Below, one piece after another: positions 1 to 11,147 of a stretch of DNA of 64,000 nucleotides (the first letter of the stretch is position 1; every line of letters starts with the position of its first letter). Location: assembly GCA_950295325.1 (NCBI GenBank), contig OX485808.1:4776501-4840500 (forward strand), read 5' to 3'. Below the pieces are notes generated by a model. The model was not told the DNA's origin and ran no database searches. It saw only the letters and a list, made by a program, of their open reading frames with translations. The DNA comes from Polytrichum commune (Eukaryota > Streptophyta > Polytrichopsida > Polytrichales > Polytrichaceae). The translations under genes were made by a program, and so were the position numbers.

Positions 1-162
1 CAGCTCATCGCATTCCCTTATTTTTGCTTATAATCTATAATGTCCATAGGAAGGTCCTCAAAACAAAACTTATATTCCACTCTTGGTCTCTGGTCTGCTT
101 TTTCTGCTCCTCTCCAACTTGAACAAGCTGTCCCCTTATTCATTGTCATCCCTCCATGGCAG

Positions 163-870
163 GGTCGGATCGAGGACTACATGGAGCCGTTTGATGCTTG
201 TGTTGCTCTGCACGCGTGTGGCAATGCAACTGATCTTTCTCTTGTTCAAGCTTTAAGGTGGAGGGCAGCCTATGTTGTCTCACCTTGCTGTGTTGGCAAA
301 TTACAGTTCGCAGTAATTACACCTACACATTCATCCCGTCGGCAATATACACCAGGGATAACATCTGCCAAAACAACAAGCCTTGAAGGTATGCATCCCA
401 ATGGAGGCCTTCTCAATTCTGCAACCTCAAAGAATGAGAAATCTGTAGAGTCTAGTATAAATGACATTGCCATCTCCAGACCATTCATAGAGCACCAAAT
501 ACAAACTCCTTCAATTGAATTTGTGTCCCCAAATATAGAATGTGGACGTTTGACAAAATATGTCAAACGTCCATTAGAAATTAGACTGACTTATCCTAGA
601 TCATTGTGGTTACAGTCAGTAGTAACCCCGAGTGACTTTGTACTGTTGGCACGGACCGCGGACTGGAGTAGCTATGATCGCGGAAGCCAGACCAGTCGAT
701 TGCACTCGCTTTGTAAAGTAGTAGTAGAGCTTGATAGAAATCAGGCTTCGCGAGAATTAGGGTATCAGACATGCCTTCTCTCTCTTGCAGACCAAAACGC
801 TGGTGCAGTTGGTGTTGGCCATGTCCTTGTAGGCAAACCAATGGATCAAAATGAGTATCATTTCCACTGA
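163..870 (+). CDS. GSTCD-like methyltransferase, terminal exon (partial gene)
   Basis: This is the 3' exon of a protein resembling plant homologues of the glutathione S-transferase C-terminal domain-containing protein (GSTCD), which carry a class I methyltransferase-like domain. Visible motifs are FDACVALHACGNATD directly followed by a VSPCCVGKLQ segment, typical of that domain. Nearer the end are a PRSLWL motif, a stretch like LLARTADW, and LDRNQASRELGY before the stop. The frame stays open further upstream, but a pyrimidine-rich tract and a CAG at 160-162 look like a 3' splice site, so the exon probably starts at 163 in phase 0 and the ATG at 40 lies in the intron. Earlier exons are outside the window. 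The substrate is unknown. The family is assigned from remembered motifs; the exon boundary is inferred. Confidence 0.6.
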   Translation, partial: GRIEDYMEPFDACVALHACGNATDLSLVQALRWRAAYVVSPCCVGKLQFAVITPTHSSRRQYTPGITSAKTTSLEGMHPNGGLLNSATSKNEKSVESSINDIAISRPFIEHQIQTPSIEFVSPNIECGRLTKYVKRPLEIRLTYPRSLWLQSVVTPSDFVLLARTADWSSYDRGSQTSRLHSLCKVVVELDRNQASRELGYQTCLLSLADQNAGAVGVGHVLVGKPMDQNEYHFH

Positions 871-1553
871 AGTTTCTTCACATGCCATTTACTGAAATCC
901 TCCTGTAACAAGGTATGCGGGCCTTTTGTGGTCATTGAGTGGTATATAGTGAGGCTTGGAAGAATGGACAGTAAAAAGACAGGTGTTCCAATGAGATTGC
1001 ACTATGTGCTTTAAAGATAGACACCATTCTGGTTCAACTGTTAACACAATTGGGAGGGGCTGTGTGATTGCTTAAAGAGAACGGGAATTCTCAATTTGAC
1101 CTCTTATAACTCTTGCATCTCAACTCTTAGTTTGAAGCTTCTTCACTTGTCATTAATGGAATTCCTCCTGTACCAAGGTATGTGATCACTTAAAGAGAAA
1201 GAGATTTGTCCTACTGAAACTTAGATTCTCACGTCTGAGTCTAAAACTCAAAACAACAATCTTTGTGATTTACAATTGCTAAGTGGATGAAACAGTTCTT
1301 GATCCAAATTAATGGCCAAAATTGCATGTGGAGTTGGAAGTGCTGAAAATAGGACTGCAAACCTTATGTTGTTGAAGTATGACATCCATAATACACTCAA
1401 GAAGAAAACTATTGTACTCCTCAAATTGTTGATCACATAGAATGAGTAAGTCATGCAATAAAGAAGGCTTAGAGAAAGCCTTGCCACACCTAGGGGACCA
1501 ACATCCCAGCCAGCTAATCCTCCCGGTTCGAGCTTGGGGACAAGGTTCCATAG
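871..1553. other. 3' flank of the methyltransferase gene, no gene seen
   Basis: No convincing coding region. The stretch around 873-910 (ending CTCCTGTAACAAGGTATG) recurs in diverged form around 1135-1185, a short direct duplication. Confidence 0.5.
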
Positions 1554-1799
1554 GTGCTTTGGTTGTGTGATTGCAAGGAATATGAGGAAATATATGTCCT
1601 TGATGGTAGTTTTCCAAACTTTACTCCGAGGATGTGGAGGTCTCTTCTAGAGCACATCAATGCAAGGCTATTTGATTGTGGAATGTCATTTGTTTATACT
1701 CCTGAGCAGGTGAAATCCGAAATAGATATATTGAAAAAATGGTATTGGAAGGAGAAGGAGAATAAAAGTGAATCAAGGATAGGTATGTCAATGACTTGA
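1554..1799 (+). pseudogene. Myb/SANT-like ORF fragment of a PIF/Harbinger-type element
   Basis: An 81-codon fragment reads like the C-terminal half of the plant Myb/SANT-like (trihelix-type) domain often encoded as the second protein of PIF/Harbinger elements. Recognisable pieces are a WRSLLEHINARL helix, TPEQVKSEIDILKKWYWKEK, and an SRIG motif. A transposase remnant of the same superfamily lies about 1 kb downstream on the same strand, which supports the call. The N-terminal part of the domain is missing and the frame ends early. Most of the fragment is copied in inverted orientation at about 2022-2290. Confidence 0.5.
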
Positions 1800-2290
1800 C
1801 AATTTATTGACAATTTTATGATGCATGTGACAGAATGTGCAAACATGCTTTTGAAGACAACAAAGATTTGTGGAGGTGTGGATGTTGGAGAACCCTCTAA
1901 TGTGTAAGGTCCAACACGCCTCCAATTACTGTTGATTTGAATTTTGCATCAAATTTTAATGAAGAGATGGAGAAACTGAAAGAATTCAAATGCGTGTCTC
2001 AATTCTTCGATCTATCATCAAAACTTGATGCAAAATTCAAATCAACAGTAATTGGGGGCGTGTTGGACCTTACACATTAGAGGGTTCTCCAACATCCACA
2101 AATCTCTATTGTCTTCAAAAGCATGTGTCCACATTATGTCATATGCATCATAAAATTGTCAAGTCGTTGACATACTTGTCCTTGATTCATATTTTTCTCT
2201 TTCCAATAGTGTTTTTTTCCAATGTATCTATTTCGGATTTCACCTGCTAGTATAAACAAATGACATTCCATAGAATAGACCTCCACATCC
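1630..2290. repeat. Large inverted repeat with about 300-bp arms
   Basis: The left arm (about 1630-1957) and right arm (about 2022-2290) are reverse complements with few mismatches, around a loop of about 64 bp. Matching landmarks are GATGTGGAGGTCT at 1631-1643 against AGACCTCCACATC at 2277-2289, and TTGATTTGAATTTTGCATCA near 1932 against its complement near 2025. The right arm lacks about 35 bp present on the left (about 1644-1680). The arms contain the Myb/SANT-like sequence and its 3' flank, so this is an inverted duplication inside the Harbinger relic. A transcript would fold into a long hairpin. Confidence 0.8.
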
Positions 2291-2824
2291 TGTAAATGGG
2301 ATGCGATGTATCAAAGAGTGTATATGCAAGATATTAAACTTCGCAACAAGGAGTGATATGTTGGTTTTCATATGACATATAGGATATATCAAAAATTGTT
2401 TGGAATTTTGAAACCATACATAGAGTAAAGAGATGCAAATTATAGACAAGCATTATCAATACATAAAGCAATAAGGTTGGTACTCCAAAAGCTAGCATTT
2501 AGCCAAAGTGATCATAATGTTGGAAATGAATTTCCAAGTGGGAAAAACAACTATTTCAAATGTACAAGAATGGCTAACAAGGACAAATTGTATTTTGGAT
2601 ACATTAGTATTCCAAGTGGTGCAAGATTACAGTAATTAAAGACAATGTTTTTTAATGTCATCAAACTCTTGTAAATGGGTGTTGGTATAGATGCTTTTCA
2701 TATCAAGTTAGTATACAAATCTAAATGAGCATATACGCAAATTGATTATTCATGTCGACATGCTGCACATACGGTATTGATACAAGAAATTTGTGATCAT
2801 GCTAAAAAAAAAATTAGATATGTG

Positions 2825-3346
2825 TATGCTCGCACCTGGAGGCACTCATGATACAACAAATTTGAGGATATCTTATATTTATTAAAGCTTATAGAGAACA
2901 CTATATTACAAGAACCTAGAATGTTAATTGAACAAAGAGACCTAAAGCCATATATTGTTCAAGACTCCACGTACCCTCTACTACAACAATTCCTAAGAGC
3001 ATACAATGTTCAAAGATCAAATAGGGGGGATGAAGATGAATTTGATAAGTGTTTAAGACGTGGGAACAATAAAATAGAAAATATATTTAAAATTTACAAG
3101 AACTGATGAACTATGCTAAGGGCATTAAATTGCGATGTCAAGCATGCAAGAACAATTACAATTGCATGTTGTATGTTAAATAATTTTTGCAATCGCAATA
3201 ATGATAAAAGACTTGTTAATCCAGCCTCCAACTACATCGATGACATGTCAAATGACAATGATGTGCACCCAGCAATCCAAACAAAACATTTATTAAAAGC
3301 AACATCACAACGTGCATGCACGTTGAATAAAATTGCATTGTTTTAG
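2825..3346 (+). pseudogene. PIF/Harbinger transposase remnant
   Basis: The C-terminal third of a DDE transposase of the HARBI1 type is recognisable. It shows PGGTHDTTNLR (the element-typical PG..HD...LR motif), then PYIVQDSTYPLL with the second catalytic Asp, then NNKIENIFKIYKN with the catalytic Glu position, then a CCMLNNFC segment matching the conserved CC.LHN motif. Two consecutive in-frame TGA codons at 3104-3109 and another stop near 2880 show it is dead. The N-terminal half between 2300 and 2800 is not readable. With the Myb/SANT-like fragment upstream it forms one decayed element; terminal repeats were not found. Confidence 0.65.
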
Positions 3347-4022
3347 TATTGGTTAGATAATGTGAAGCCAGATGAGGCAAGAACTTAGATTTGTAGATGT
3401 AGTGTAAATTTAGATTTTTGGGTGGGCAAAGCAGGTGAATAATCCTAGTTGGCAAGAAAGGATTGGTTTTTAATCTTATATTCATCATGAAAAAAATTTA
3501 AACTATGATGAAATTGGTTGCACCAATTTTTACAAGTGGGCATGCAACCAACTTCTACCCACATCCCCGTCAAGGCACTCGTCAAAGCAATGGTTGGCGC
3601 CTTGCCACACCAAGCTGGCCTTGCTTGCTACCTCCCTCATGGGGGCCACTAGCAGGCTAGCCCAGCCAACCCCGGTGTGGCTAAGACATGAGTATGTTCA
3701 CTTGTATGTATGAATTTGAAAGTTCTTCATTGTAAGAAGAAATATCTTTGCCATAGAAGAAGAAAAATAAGAAAACTACAATTTGTTTTTCAAACGAGAT
3801 ATTTTTAGACCCAAGTAGTGAAATGTGTAAGTGTGAATGATTATTGTTCATGAATCTAGTTGTGGATGCTCATATAATTTAAATTAAAATAGATGACATG
3901 TTTTGCCACAAAAAATTGCATATACTTGAGCACATATAATGAAAAATGGATAGTACTTGTTTTCATTCTTCACAGCAACCACTCAAATATTCAAAGAGAA
4001 AACCACTACACCATATGTTATT
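3347..4022. other. Spacer without recognisable gene
   Basis: AT-rich sequence with a short GC-richer patch at about 3540-3690. No coding frame or terminal repeat could be supported. Confidence 0.4.
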
Positions 4023-4625
4023 GCCTACATTAAAGCAGGATGTAAATATCGCTACGGTAGATGGGATTTGTCGTCGACAACATTCGGAACGAGAAGGAAA
4101 TAAAATGCATTTTGAAGATCCCTGCTCATGTATATGTGGTAAGCAGACGCGCCCACATGTCAGCCGCTGTTTTACAATCGACAATCATAGCAAGATGTTC
4201 TGTGTCTACTGCGGCGGCAATCAACCATTTGGCTGCATCAATCTTCTTCTTCTTCCACACGTCTGGAACTGCAGCTGCTTCCATTGTTGCTGTCCCATCG
4301 GCTACTTCCGATCCATTGGCTTTTCATTCTCGAAGGCAATCTGCATTTGAACCTTCCAGAGGCTAAAATTCTGACCAGTGTACTCTAACATACTATCCTT
4401 AATTATGCATGGCGACGGAAAAACTCATGTACTCTTTACTTCAATAAATTTCTGTTTTGTTCAATAAGTCTCTGCTAGTTTTTGCTGTGTGTCGTCTGTG
4501 GCAGATCAATAAGGCTGTTTCACTATCTAGTTACCCATGTAAGGTCCTCGTAACCTGAATGGTAAATACACAAAAATAACCTCCCACCTCAATATATCAC
4601 CATCCGTAAAGTCAGAGCCCGCAAA
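4023..4625 (+). repeat. Repeat E, copy 1 (about 600 bp, contains a 101-codon frame)
   Basis: About 600 bp are shared with 18355-18936 at high identity, starting at GCCTACATTAAAGCAGG. Both copies keep an open frame from ATGGGATTTGTCGTC (4061-4366 here, 101 codons; 18393-18695, 100 codons). The length difference is one codon in a CTT run. The end of the repeat has AATAAA-like motifs (ACTTCAATAAATTTC) followed by a T-rich tract, so it may be a copied 3' gene end. No protein family recognised. Confidence 0.65.
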
Positions 4626-7211
4626 GTCATCTGCGAACTCCTCATCACATTTTGAGCATGTTGTGCAATCTCTTTTGAAAACGTGTCTTTTTGGTATCTA
4701 TTCTTGGAGTCACACCTAACCACATACTACCCAAATGGGGATGCCCAATTGAGATAAGTATCCGAATTAGACATGTCTACTTTGATCTCCTTCCATATTA
4801 AGATTAACTGCGGTATGAAATTGCTGCATTTTTTACAAGTTCGGTTTTGAAATTTGTTTTTGCAACTACAGTGCTTATGGCGATTAGTGCGCGTTACTAT
4901 GTGGAGTCACGCAGTGCAATAACATCTCACTCATGAGTTCAGATTTGACTAAGCAAAGTTTAATAGGTTGTGTGGACATTATAGAACACTGTCAAATGGC
5001 TTTGCTCAGTAAAATATTACAATCACATCAAATAGTTAAAGCATTATATGATTTTGAATAGTCACACGTACTAGTTCGGATGATCAATATAATGTGTGGA
5101 TTATTTCAATTAGTGTGTGTGGTACTAAAACCTAAACATGCACTATTTTTCTTATCACAAACCTAAATATCCATTGAAGACTTCAATCTTGACCAGTAGC
5201 CCCCCAATCTTATTATTCAGGTATGAATCACGTTGTCCAAGGATAGGCACCCTAGAATTAAGTCTAGTATGTTTCATGTTAAACCTAAAGTCCAACTATG
5301 TAGAGCCGGGAATAATGCTTATCCATTGAAATTGGGATGTGGCTGTACAATATCATTTATTTCTCCAGGAATCAGGGGTCAGGAGATTTTTAAGCTCAAC
5401 CATCTAAAATCCGTCCCTCTACAGCTTCTACCGGTTTTTTCAGGATTTGATTGGTTGCAAACATGTTGCCATTAAATTGGACCGGCCAACATCCTATATA
5501 TTTTTTCAAGTGCCGGCTAATATCCTCTTCATCGTAATGACAATTGGCCAAAAACTTGGGCGTTGATAAGTAAGTGAGTTTCCAATGTAGCAAAATTATA
5601 TCTACAAACATTATACACCATTCCACAACAACGTCCAAAGAACATATCAACATCCAACAACAATGATCAACAATTCATTACATACAAGAAACAACAATAA
5701 TGATCAACAATTTATCCATAGCAAGAGTTGGACCTGAAATAACCCATCAATCGGTTGATGGCCATGGATTTACTCTTCTATCATGATACCTAGGTCTTAA
5801 AATCTCATATTAGATTCAAGGCCACATCATGATAAAAGGGTGACCTAACATACCATACTATATACAAAACCAAAATTCATCAATTGTTAGAGTCAAAATC
5901 AGCAATATCATCTTCACCTTCAAGACGAAAACACCCTAAAAGGTATCTGTGTAGATGTGAAAACAACCATCTAAACTTTGTAGAGTTCCTCTATAAAGCT
6001 AGGCTTTCATTAGTACGTTATCAAGATTATCACGAAGATCTTTCATAGACACACGCATAATACATTCTAAACGCTAGCTATCAACAATGAAATGCAATAG
6101 TGAAGCAAAAGCTTCGCCTATCCGCCATTCACCAAATCGCTACAAGCCTACAACGAACACATAACCTAAACCCTAAAACAAGATGATATCCGGCCCTAGA
6201 TGAATCAAACCGGATGAAATCCGCCTATTTCACAACTCACCCGGGTAGAAATCCTCCTCCTTAAAATGGTTGCTGGTTGAAATCCATTTTTATTTTTAAA
6301 GCACCGGTTTCACATCCTCCACTTTCCCAATTCAACTGGACTTTTCATAAAACCAACTGGCCGCCATTACACTAAATACCAATACTCCCCAGACATTGCA
6401 AGGAGTAGTTGAAGGAGTCAAAAAAAGAAGGAAAATAAATCGATCAACCAACACATTTACCACCACGACTTGGTATTTGGAAAGGATCTATAGAATGCAT
6501 TACAAAACTAGCAATAAGTGAATTGAACATTGACAACCAATTGACTTGGATCACCCTTCTAATATGGAAATAGGGTTTATGTTGGTATCAAAATAAGAAT
6601 GGGTCAATGTGGACTTACGATTTGACGGATCGCTTAATGATAGAGTCAGAAACCATCATTGCATTAGCTACAATGACTTATATTGCAGAAACAAATTTTT
6701 ATGAGTTAAATCTAATGAACGAACGGATGTTCAATGATTTCATTAATGATAAATAAAAATGTCTTGCTAAGAGTATTTGAGTCATATTTTTCAAATTATT
6801 TATTGGCATATACATATGATTGGGATCTAAATGATTTGTTTATTTATTTTTCACTTGTATTCAAGGGGTTTTTTTATAGCTATGTATTTGCACGTATATC
6901 ATTTTTATGAGGGAGTATATATATTTGTAGTTATATACATACATGGGATATTAATTTCATGGTCATGCACGCATGTGGTTGAAGTTGGAGTTGAAGCACT
7001 AGAGATTGTGATAGAGGACATCCCAACATACGAAACCCTAGAGGATGGCTGGGAAGAAACCATCTTATTTCCATCATAGTGAGTTAAGTCCAGTTGCTAA
7101 AGCCATCAATCTTTGATGCTTTGAAAGGACTCGTGCATGTATTTTTCACTTGTGTATGTATTCAAGGGATTTTTTTAGCTATATATTTGCATGTATATCA
7201 CATTTATGAGG

Positions 7212-7270
<59 letters not shown>

Positions 7271-7921
7271 TCATATGGGGTATTAATTTCATGGTCATGC
7301 AAGCAGATGGTTCCCAGTTCTAACTATGAGTACACTGCAAGGATATAACCTAATAACACTTTTAGTCGCTAACCTCAGTGATAACTTACGACATGCGATT
7401 AAAAATGTTAGTTAAATGTAAAGGCCTTGTCAGTAAGTAGATGACATATTGGAGTGACGACATATAACAAATAAGATAAGGTTGATGATGGACATGTGTG
7501 AATAGAAGTAGTCATGACTCTAGATCGGTCGCGTCTTTGGTATAGGTACCTATAGGTGTGAATGGAATGACATTTATAGAAATTTAAAGAGAGGAATGAC
7601 ATTACGATTAGTAAGTGTAGCAATCACAATTAGGACTTACCCATGAGTGTCAACCATCTCTAAGTGAAATTAATTGCCACAACCTAGTTGCCTAAGGGCC
7701 GCTTTACACATAGACCAAAAATGGTGACCATGAAAACCTATAAGCCTTTGAACGTTATCCCAAAGGATGAAAAAACAAGAAATCATTTATTATTATTATT
7801 CTTATTTTGCAATAGATGGGCCCCTTAATAAGCTTAGTGTAGAGTGAAAATGTGAACCATGTTGACATATTGTGACATATTTTTTGAGAAACTAAAAATA
7901 ATAGGTAATCCGGGACCCCAC
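4626..7921. other. AT-rich intergenic region with dispersed repeat fragments
   Basis: No supportable gene in 3.3 kb. About 4880-5000 resembles the sequence flanking the MITE at 63221-63725. About 5065-5155 resembles sequence at 21541-21625 and 35319-35405. Segments near 6830-6970 and 7140-7300 are copies of each other, a local duplication. Around 7697 the sequence GGGCCGCTTTACAC resembles the terminus of the MITE at 59523. Confidence 0.45.
7213..7267. repeat. (TA)n microsatellite
   Basis: About 25 uninterrupted TA units inside the second copy of a local duplication. The first copy near 6910 has only a few TA units. Confidence 0.95.
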
Positions 7922-8310
7922 CAATGTTTAAGATTGAAGTTCTCATATGAATTTCATTTTGAAGGGTTTTCAAATTTTAGCCTTTCACTTGAAGGGCTGG
8001 TTCAAATCCTAGGCGTCAATTAAAGAATATAGAAATGAAATAAAACTCATATTAAACTTGTGTATGAATTATGTGGCACGTGTTTCCTACACAATGTGAA
8101 GGATTAAGAATCAACCATCTAACTCTACTTCTTGTGGTGACAATGCCCTACATTTGTTGGTTCTTGTGGCGGGCATATTTCATTGAGGACTTCAAGCGGC
8201 ATCTTCATTTTCAATTTGGGTTGTGTTTTGAAGGGTTGTTTTCAGAGAGCTATATTTTGAAGGGCCAAATCCCATTTGAAAGGCATTGAAGAGTTCAATC
8301 TTGAACACTG
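7922..8310. mobile_element. hAT-type MITE, copy 1 (389 bp)
   Basis: Non-autonomous element with termini CAATGTTTAAGATTGAAG and, in reverse complement, CAGTGTTCAAGATTGAA. It is flanked by 8-bp near-duplications GACCCCAC (7914-7921) and GACCCAAC (8311-8318). An 8-bp target duplication and a CAGTG-type terminus fit the hAT superfamily. A second copy in the opposite orientation lies at 48167-48552. Inside are several GAAGGG motifs in both orientations. No transposase is encoded. Confidence 0.75.
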
Positions 8311-8862
8311 GACCCAACTGACCATGGCAACATAATATTAATAGGAGGCAACAACAATTTGATTGCTTGCCATGACCCCTACCTATACATTAAACCCACC
8401 TCTTTCTGATGGGCCTAATGCATGAACTTATCCAATAAACCATGAAACATTTTCCACTTGATGCCATGTACAATACCATGTATGTTTTCATCCATTTGAA
8501 TTTCTTTGGTCCCTTAGGTCCTTATGGTCAAGTGTGAAGTGAACTTGGACCATTTCCAACTTCTCAACCAATCACATTTGTATATCATGGGACAAGGGCC
8601 TTAATGCTTTAGTGTAGACTAGCCTTCAACCTATTCTAGTCATTGCCACCATGTTTGTGTCGCGCAGCTCTTGTGAGCCAACTTGAAGGAGTGAAGGCTA
8701 TCCCCAACTATGCCACAGTGGAACTACTCTACCACATGGAGAAATTTGGATCATTGATTGGGGGACCATAATGATCGTAGCTCTCCCTGACCTCAATCTT
8801 CACCTCAAATCATAAGAGCAAGGTAAATGGGCCTTAAATGGTTTTTTTTTTTTTTTTTTTTT

Positions 8863-8897
<35 letters not shown>

Positions 8898-9254
8898 GCA
8901 ATGCACTACTTCGGCCTTGTATCTTACACATATGATTGGCACGAGATGGTTAGCAATTCCAACTCGAGGTCGCAACAATTTTCTTCATAATTTTTGGAAC
9001 TCCTAAGAATATTGAATTTTCTACCAATCACATTGTGACGATTTCCTTTTTCATTAAAATATCATATAGGTCGCCTACGATGTTGACTATTGAATTGCCC
9101 TTGAATCAAGAATTGTGACATATTCTGCACACGTACTCCAATCATTCTAAAACCCACATGTCTTTCCTGTTGTAGTCCATTCTCAGATCCATATCATATC
9201 TAACCACGCACAACTCAATTATAGGATTATATTGATTAAGACAAGTAGCGGAAT
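8311..9254. other. Spacer with a poly-T/(GTT)n tract
   Basis: No gene seen. The flank of the simple repeat (TAAATGGGCCTTAAATGG) resembles the sequence near 35205-35227 in segment B, which suggests a shared older repeat. Confidence 0.4.
8842..8898. repeat. Poly-T followed by (GTT)n
   Basis: A run of about 23 T is followed by about 11 GTT units: a compound simple repeat. Confidence 0.95.
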
Positions 9255-9883
9255 TAGGCCCGGCTTACCTCACTCAAAGAAGATCGACAATATAAACTTG
9301 AATGCACCCACTGAAAGTACGCAACCCTAAAATTATGAGCACTTCAAACTCCGTATACAGTTTTGGACGTCATGAAGATCAGCATTTCAAGTTTCCAGAC
9401 CGTACTCTACTAGTACTCCACTCAGCTGATCAACAACAATTGCAAACTGCAAAATGGATTTGGAACGAATGTCATTTTATTGACATCATGACAATGTAAT
9501 ATATGTACATACCCAATTTTCTGATGGGTTGAAAGGATTGAGAGTTTCTAGTCTCCTTTGGAGTTACTAGCTCTCTAACCCAAGAATATTGCTACTGGAA
9601 CTACAAGTCGATCATCATGCTTGGGCATCATTGATTTCGAACTCTGTCATTTCATTGACATCGTAACAACGTAATTTATATACATGCCCGTTTTCTTGTG
9701 GGTTGGAAGGATTGAGAGTGTCTAGTCTCTATTGGACTACCTAGCTCTCCAACCCAAGAATATTGTTAGTGGCATCGCAAGTCGATCATCATGCTCGGGC
9801 ATCGTGGGCACCATCATGAACATGCTTGGCCTCATTTTCTTTGAGTTGCTTCTGTACATTCTTATGATTGATATTGTACAGTT
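9255..9883 (-). repeat. Segment D: 3' flank of the TND-like gene copy
   Basis: Reverse-complement counterpart of the 3' flank of copies A (about 24282-24975) and B (about 38005-38700). Homology stops near 9255, at the sequence equivalent to GTGAGGTACCCCGGGCC in A. It marks the outer edge of segment D. No gene of its own recognised. Confidence 0.75.
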
Positions 9884-10103
9884 TTATGCAATGCTGCAGC
9901 CGCACTGTTGCATCTTTAGTGTCTTGTGCGGCGCTCCCACGAACAGCATTTCGCATGTGATGGATGCATTTTGGGGATAGAGAATCTGAGCCCCTGGAAA
10001 CTGCGAGCCCTGGTGTGCACCTCTGGGTCCTCGTGCTCCGAGAGGTCGAAGAGCAGTTTGGAGAATTTCAGCATGCAGAATTGAGGTGCATCGCTCGCGT
10101 GCA

Positions 10104-10360
10104 CACAAAGGATTGCAGTACGAGATGCTCCGACATTTTCTACCCATATTTGAGGGTAGGCGAGTCCTACGCAAGCTAATGAAAGCCTTACAAAACCTGC
10201 ACGATCGCAAGATGTTGAGCATGTACATGTGTTCCACGCCCAACCTGTTGCGATCGTGCAGGTGTTGTAAGGCTTTCATTAGCTTGCGCAGGACTGGCCT
10301 ACCTTCAAATATGGGTAGAAAATATCGAAGCATCTCGTACAGCACATGCAATCCTCTGTG
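10104..10360. repeat. Foldback made of TND-like coding sequence (about 110-bp arms)
   Basis: The left arm (10104-10210) is in the plus-sense coding orientation of the gene. The right arm (10249-10360) is the resident minus-strand copy. They are near-perfect reverse complements around a loop of about 38 bp, for example CGATCGCAA at 10202-10210 against TTGCGATCG at 10249-10257. The arms correspond to the part of the gene encoding LHVLYEMLRYFLPIFEGRPVLRK. The left arm lacks 6 bp present in the right near position 10120. The structure would make a long hairpin RNA matching intact copies A and B. Confidence 0.85.
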
Positions 10361-10638
10361 CCTCATGAAGCACTCGATCTTGGACAGACTGTTGGTGTTG
10401 AGCAAGGGGTTGAGAGCCAAACAAGCATCTCGAACAGAGGAACGGTCTCCACCCGGGAGATCCATATCCAACAGTTTTATGTACCGTTTCATTGCATGGT
10501 CCCCGCTCTTCAAGCTCTCGTCCGGTTTGATTAGGCGACGTAGCTTCTTGTGCACTTGAAGGCGAGTTTTGGTCTTCCGAAGCTTGGCCACAGGACCGGT
10601 TTGTGCAAAGCATGGGAGCGAAGCCACTGGCCGCTTTG

Positions 10639-10643
10639 CTTTC
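10639..10643. other. 5-bp target-site duplication (left) of the copia element
   Basis: CTTTC, repeated directly after the 3' LTR at 16504-16508. The intact gene copies have one GAAAG at the matching place (minus-strand sense). Confidence 0.9.
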
Positions 10644-10825
10644 TGTTGGACCGTTGCCCACAAGCCCTTCTACTATTTACTGTTACTGCTGTACTTTAGG
10701 GTTAACCTTTAAGATTAGGTTTAGAATTAGGTTTAGGATTAGGGCTAATCTTTGTACTTATACCTGTGAGCTCCCAGCTCTCAGGTGAACTGATTCGTTC
10801 CAAGACAGTGTTTCTGTCTTCAACA
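10644..10825 (+). repeat. 5' LTR of the copia element
   Basis: Starts TGTTGGACC and ends TTCAACA, with canonical TG...CA ends. 182 bp, identical by eye to 16322-16503. It contains several degenerate repeats around GATTAGGTTTAG (about 10710-10745). Confidence 0.95.
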
Positions 10826-10843
10826 TGGTATCAGAGCAAGGTT
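10826..10843 (+). promoter_or_regulatory. Primer binding site, initiator-Met tRNA type
   Basis: TGGTATCAGAGCAAGGTT follows the 5' LTR immediately. TGGTATCAGAGC is complementary to the 3' end of plant initiator methionine tRNA, the usual primer of plant copia elements. Confidence 0.9.
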
Positions 10844-11147
10844 ACCTCCACCTCGCTATGGTAGGAAGTAGTGATATCTCTCCCCTCTTGTCTACTTATC
10901 TTTGAGGCTCCGCTCTTGAGGATCTGAAGTAGTACTAAGTCATAGTAGCGCGAGAAAATTGTCTATGAGCTTGCATTGTAGTTCTTCTTTCTCTGCCGTA
11001 AGGTTCTTGATCACTTCTTCTTGTCGTCTTACGGACTCCGAATACCTCATTAGCAGCTCTTCGTTCTGAGCTTTAACTCTCTTGATCACTTCTTCATGTC
11101 GGCTTAAAGTAGACGACAAAAGTCTGTAGAAAAGAGTACGAGTCTAG

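Larger units (their letters stand above)
9884..10643 (-). pseudogene. TND-like family gene, copy D, 3' part (broken)
   Basis: Minus-strand copy of the C-terminal half of the gene intact at 22686-24281 and 36412-38004. It starts at the KRPVASLP segment and runs through MDLPGGDRSSVRDACLALNP and LPIFEGRPVLRKLMKALQHL. It is then disrupted by an inverted duplication of its own sequence at 10104-10360 before resuming with the CTSILHAEIL region in another frame. It retains the KTKTR segment found in B and missing from A. The 5' half lies at 16504-16866, separated by the copia element, which inserted into the codons between the KGVK and KRPVAS segments. It cannot encode the normal protein. Confidence 0.85.

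Noticed and set aside
40-162. ATG at 40 as the start of the methyltransferase-like gene
   Set aside because: The first 40 codons show no family similarity and lie before a good 3' splice site; they are more likely intron.
7094-7348. Open frame through the TA microsatellite
   Set aside because: Codons come from the (TA)n repeat; no domain.
7990-8016. tRNA-like GGTTCAAATCC sequence
   Set aside because: It matches a B-box but there is no cloverleaf around it, and it lies inside a MITE present twice.
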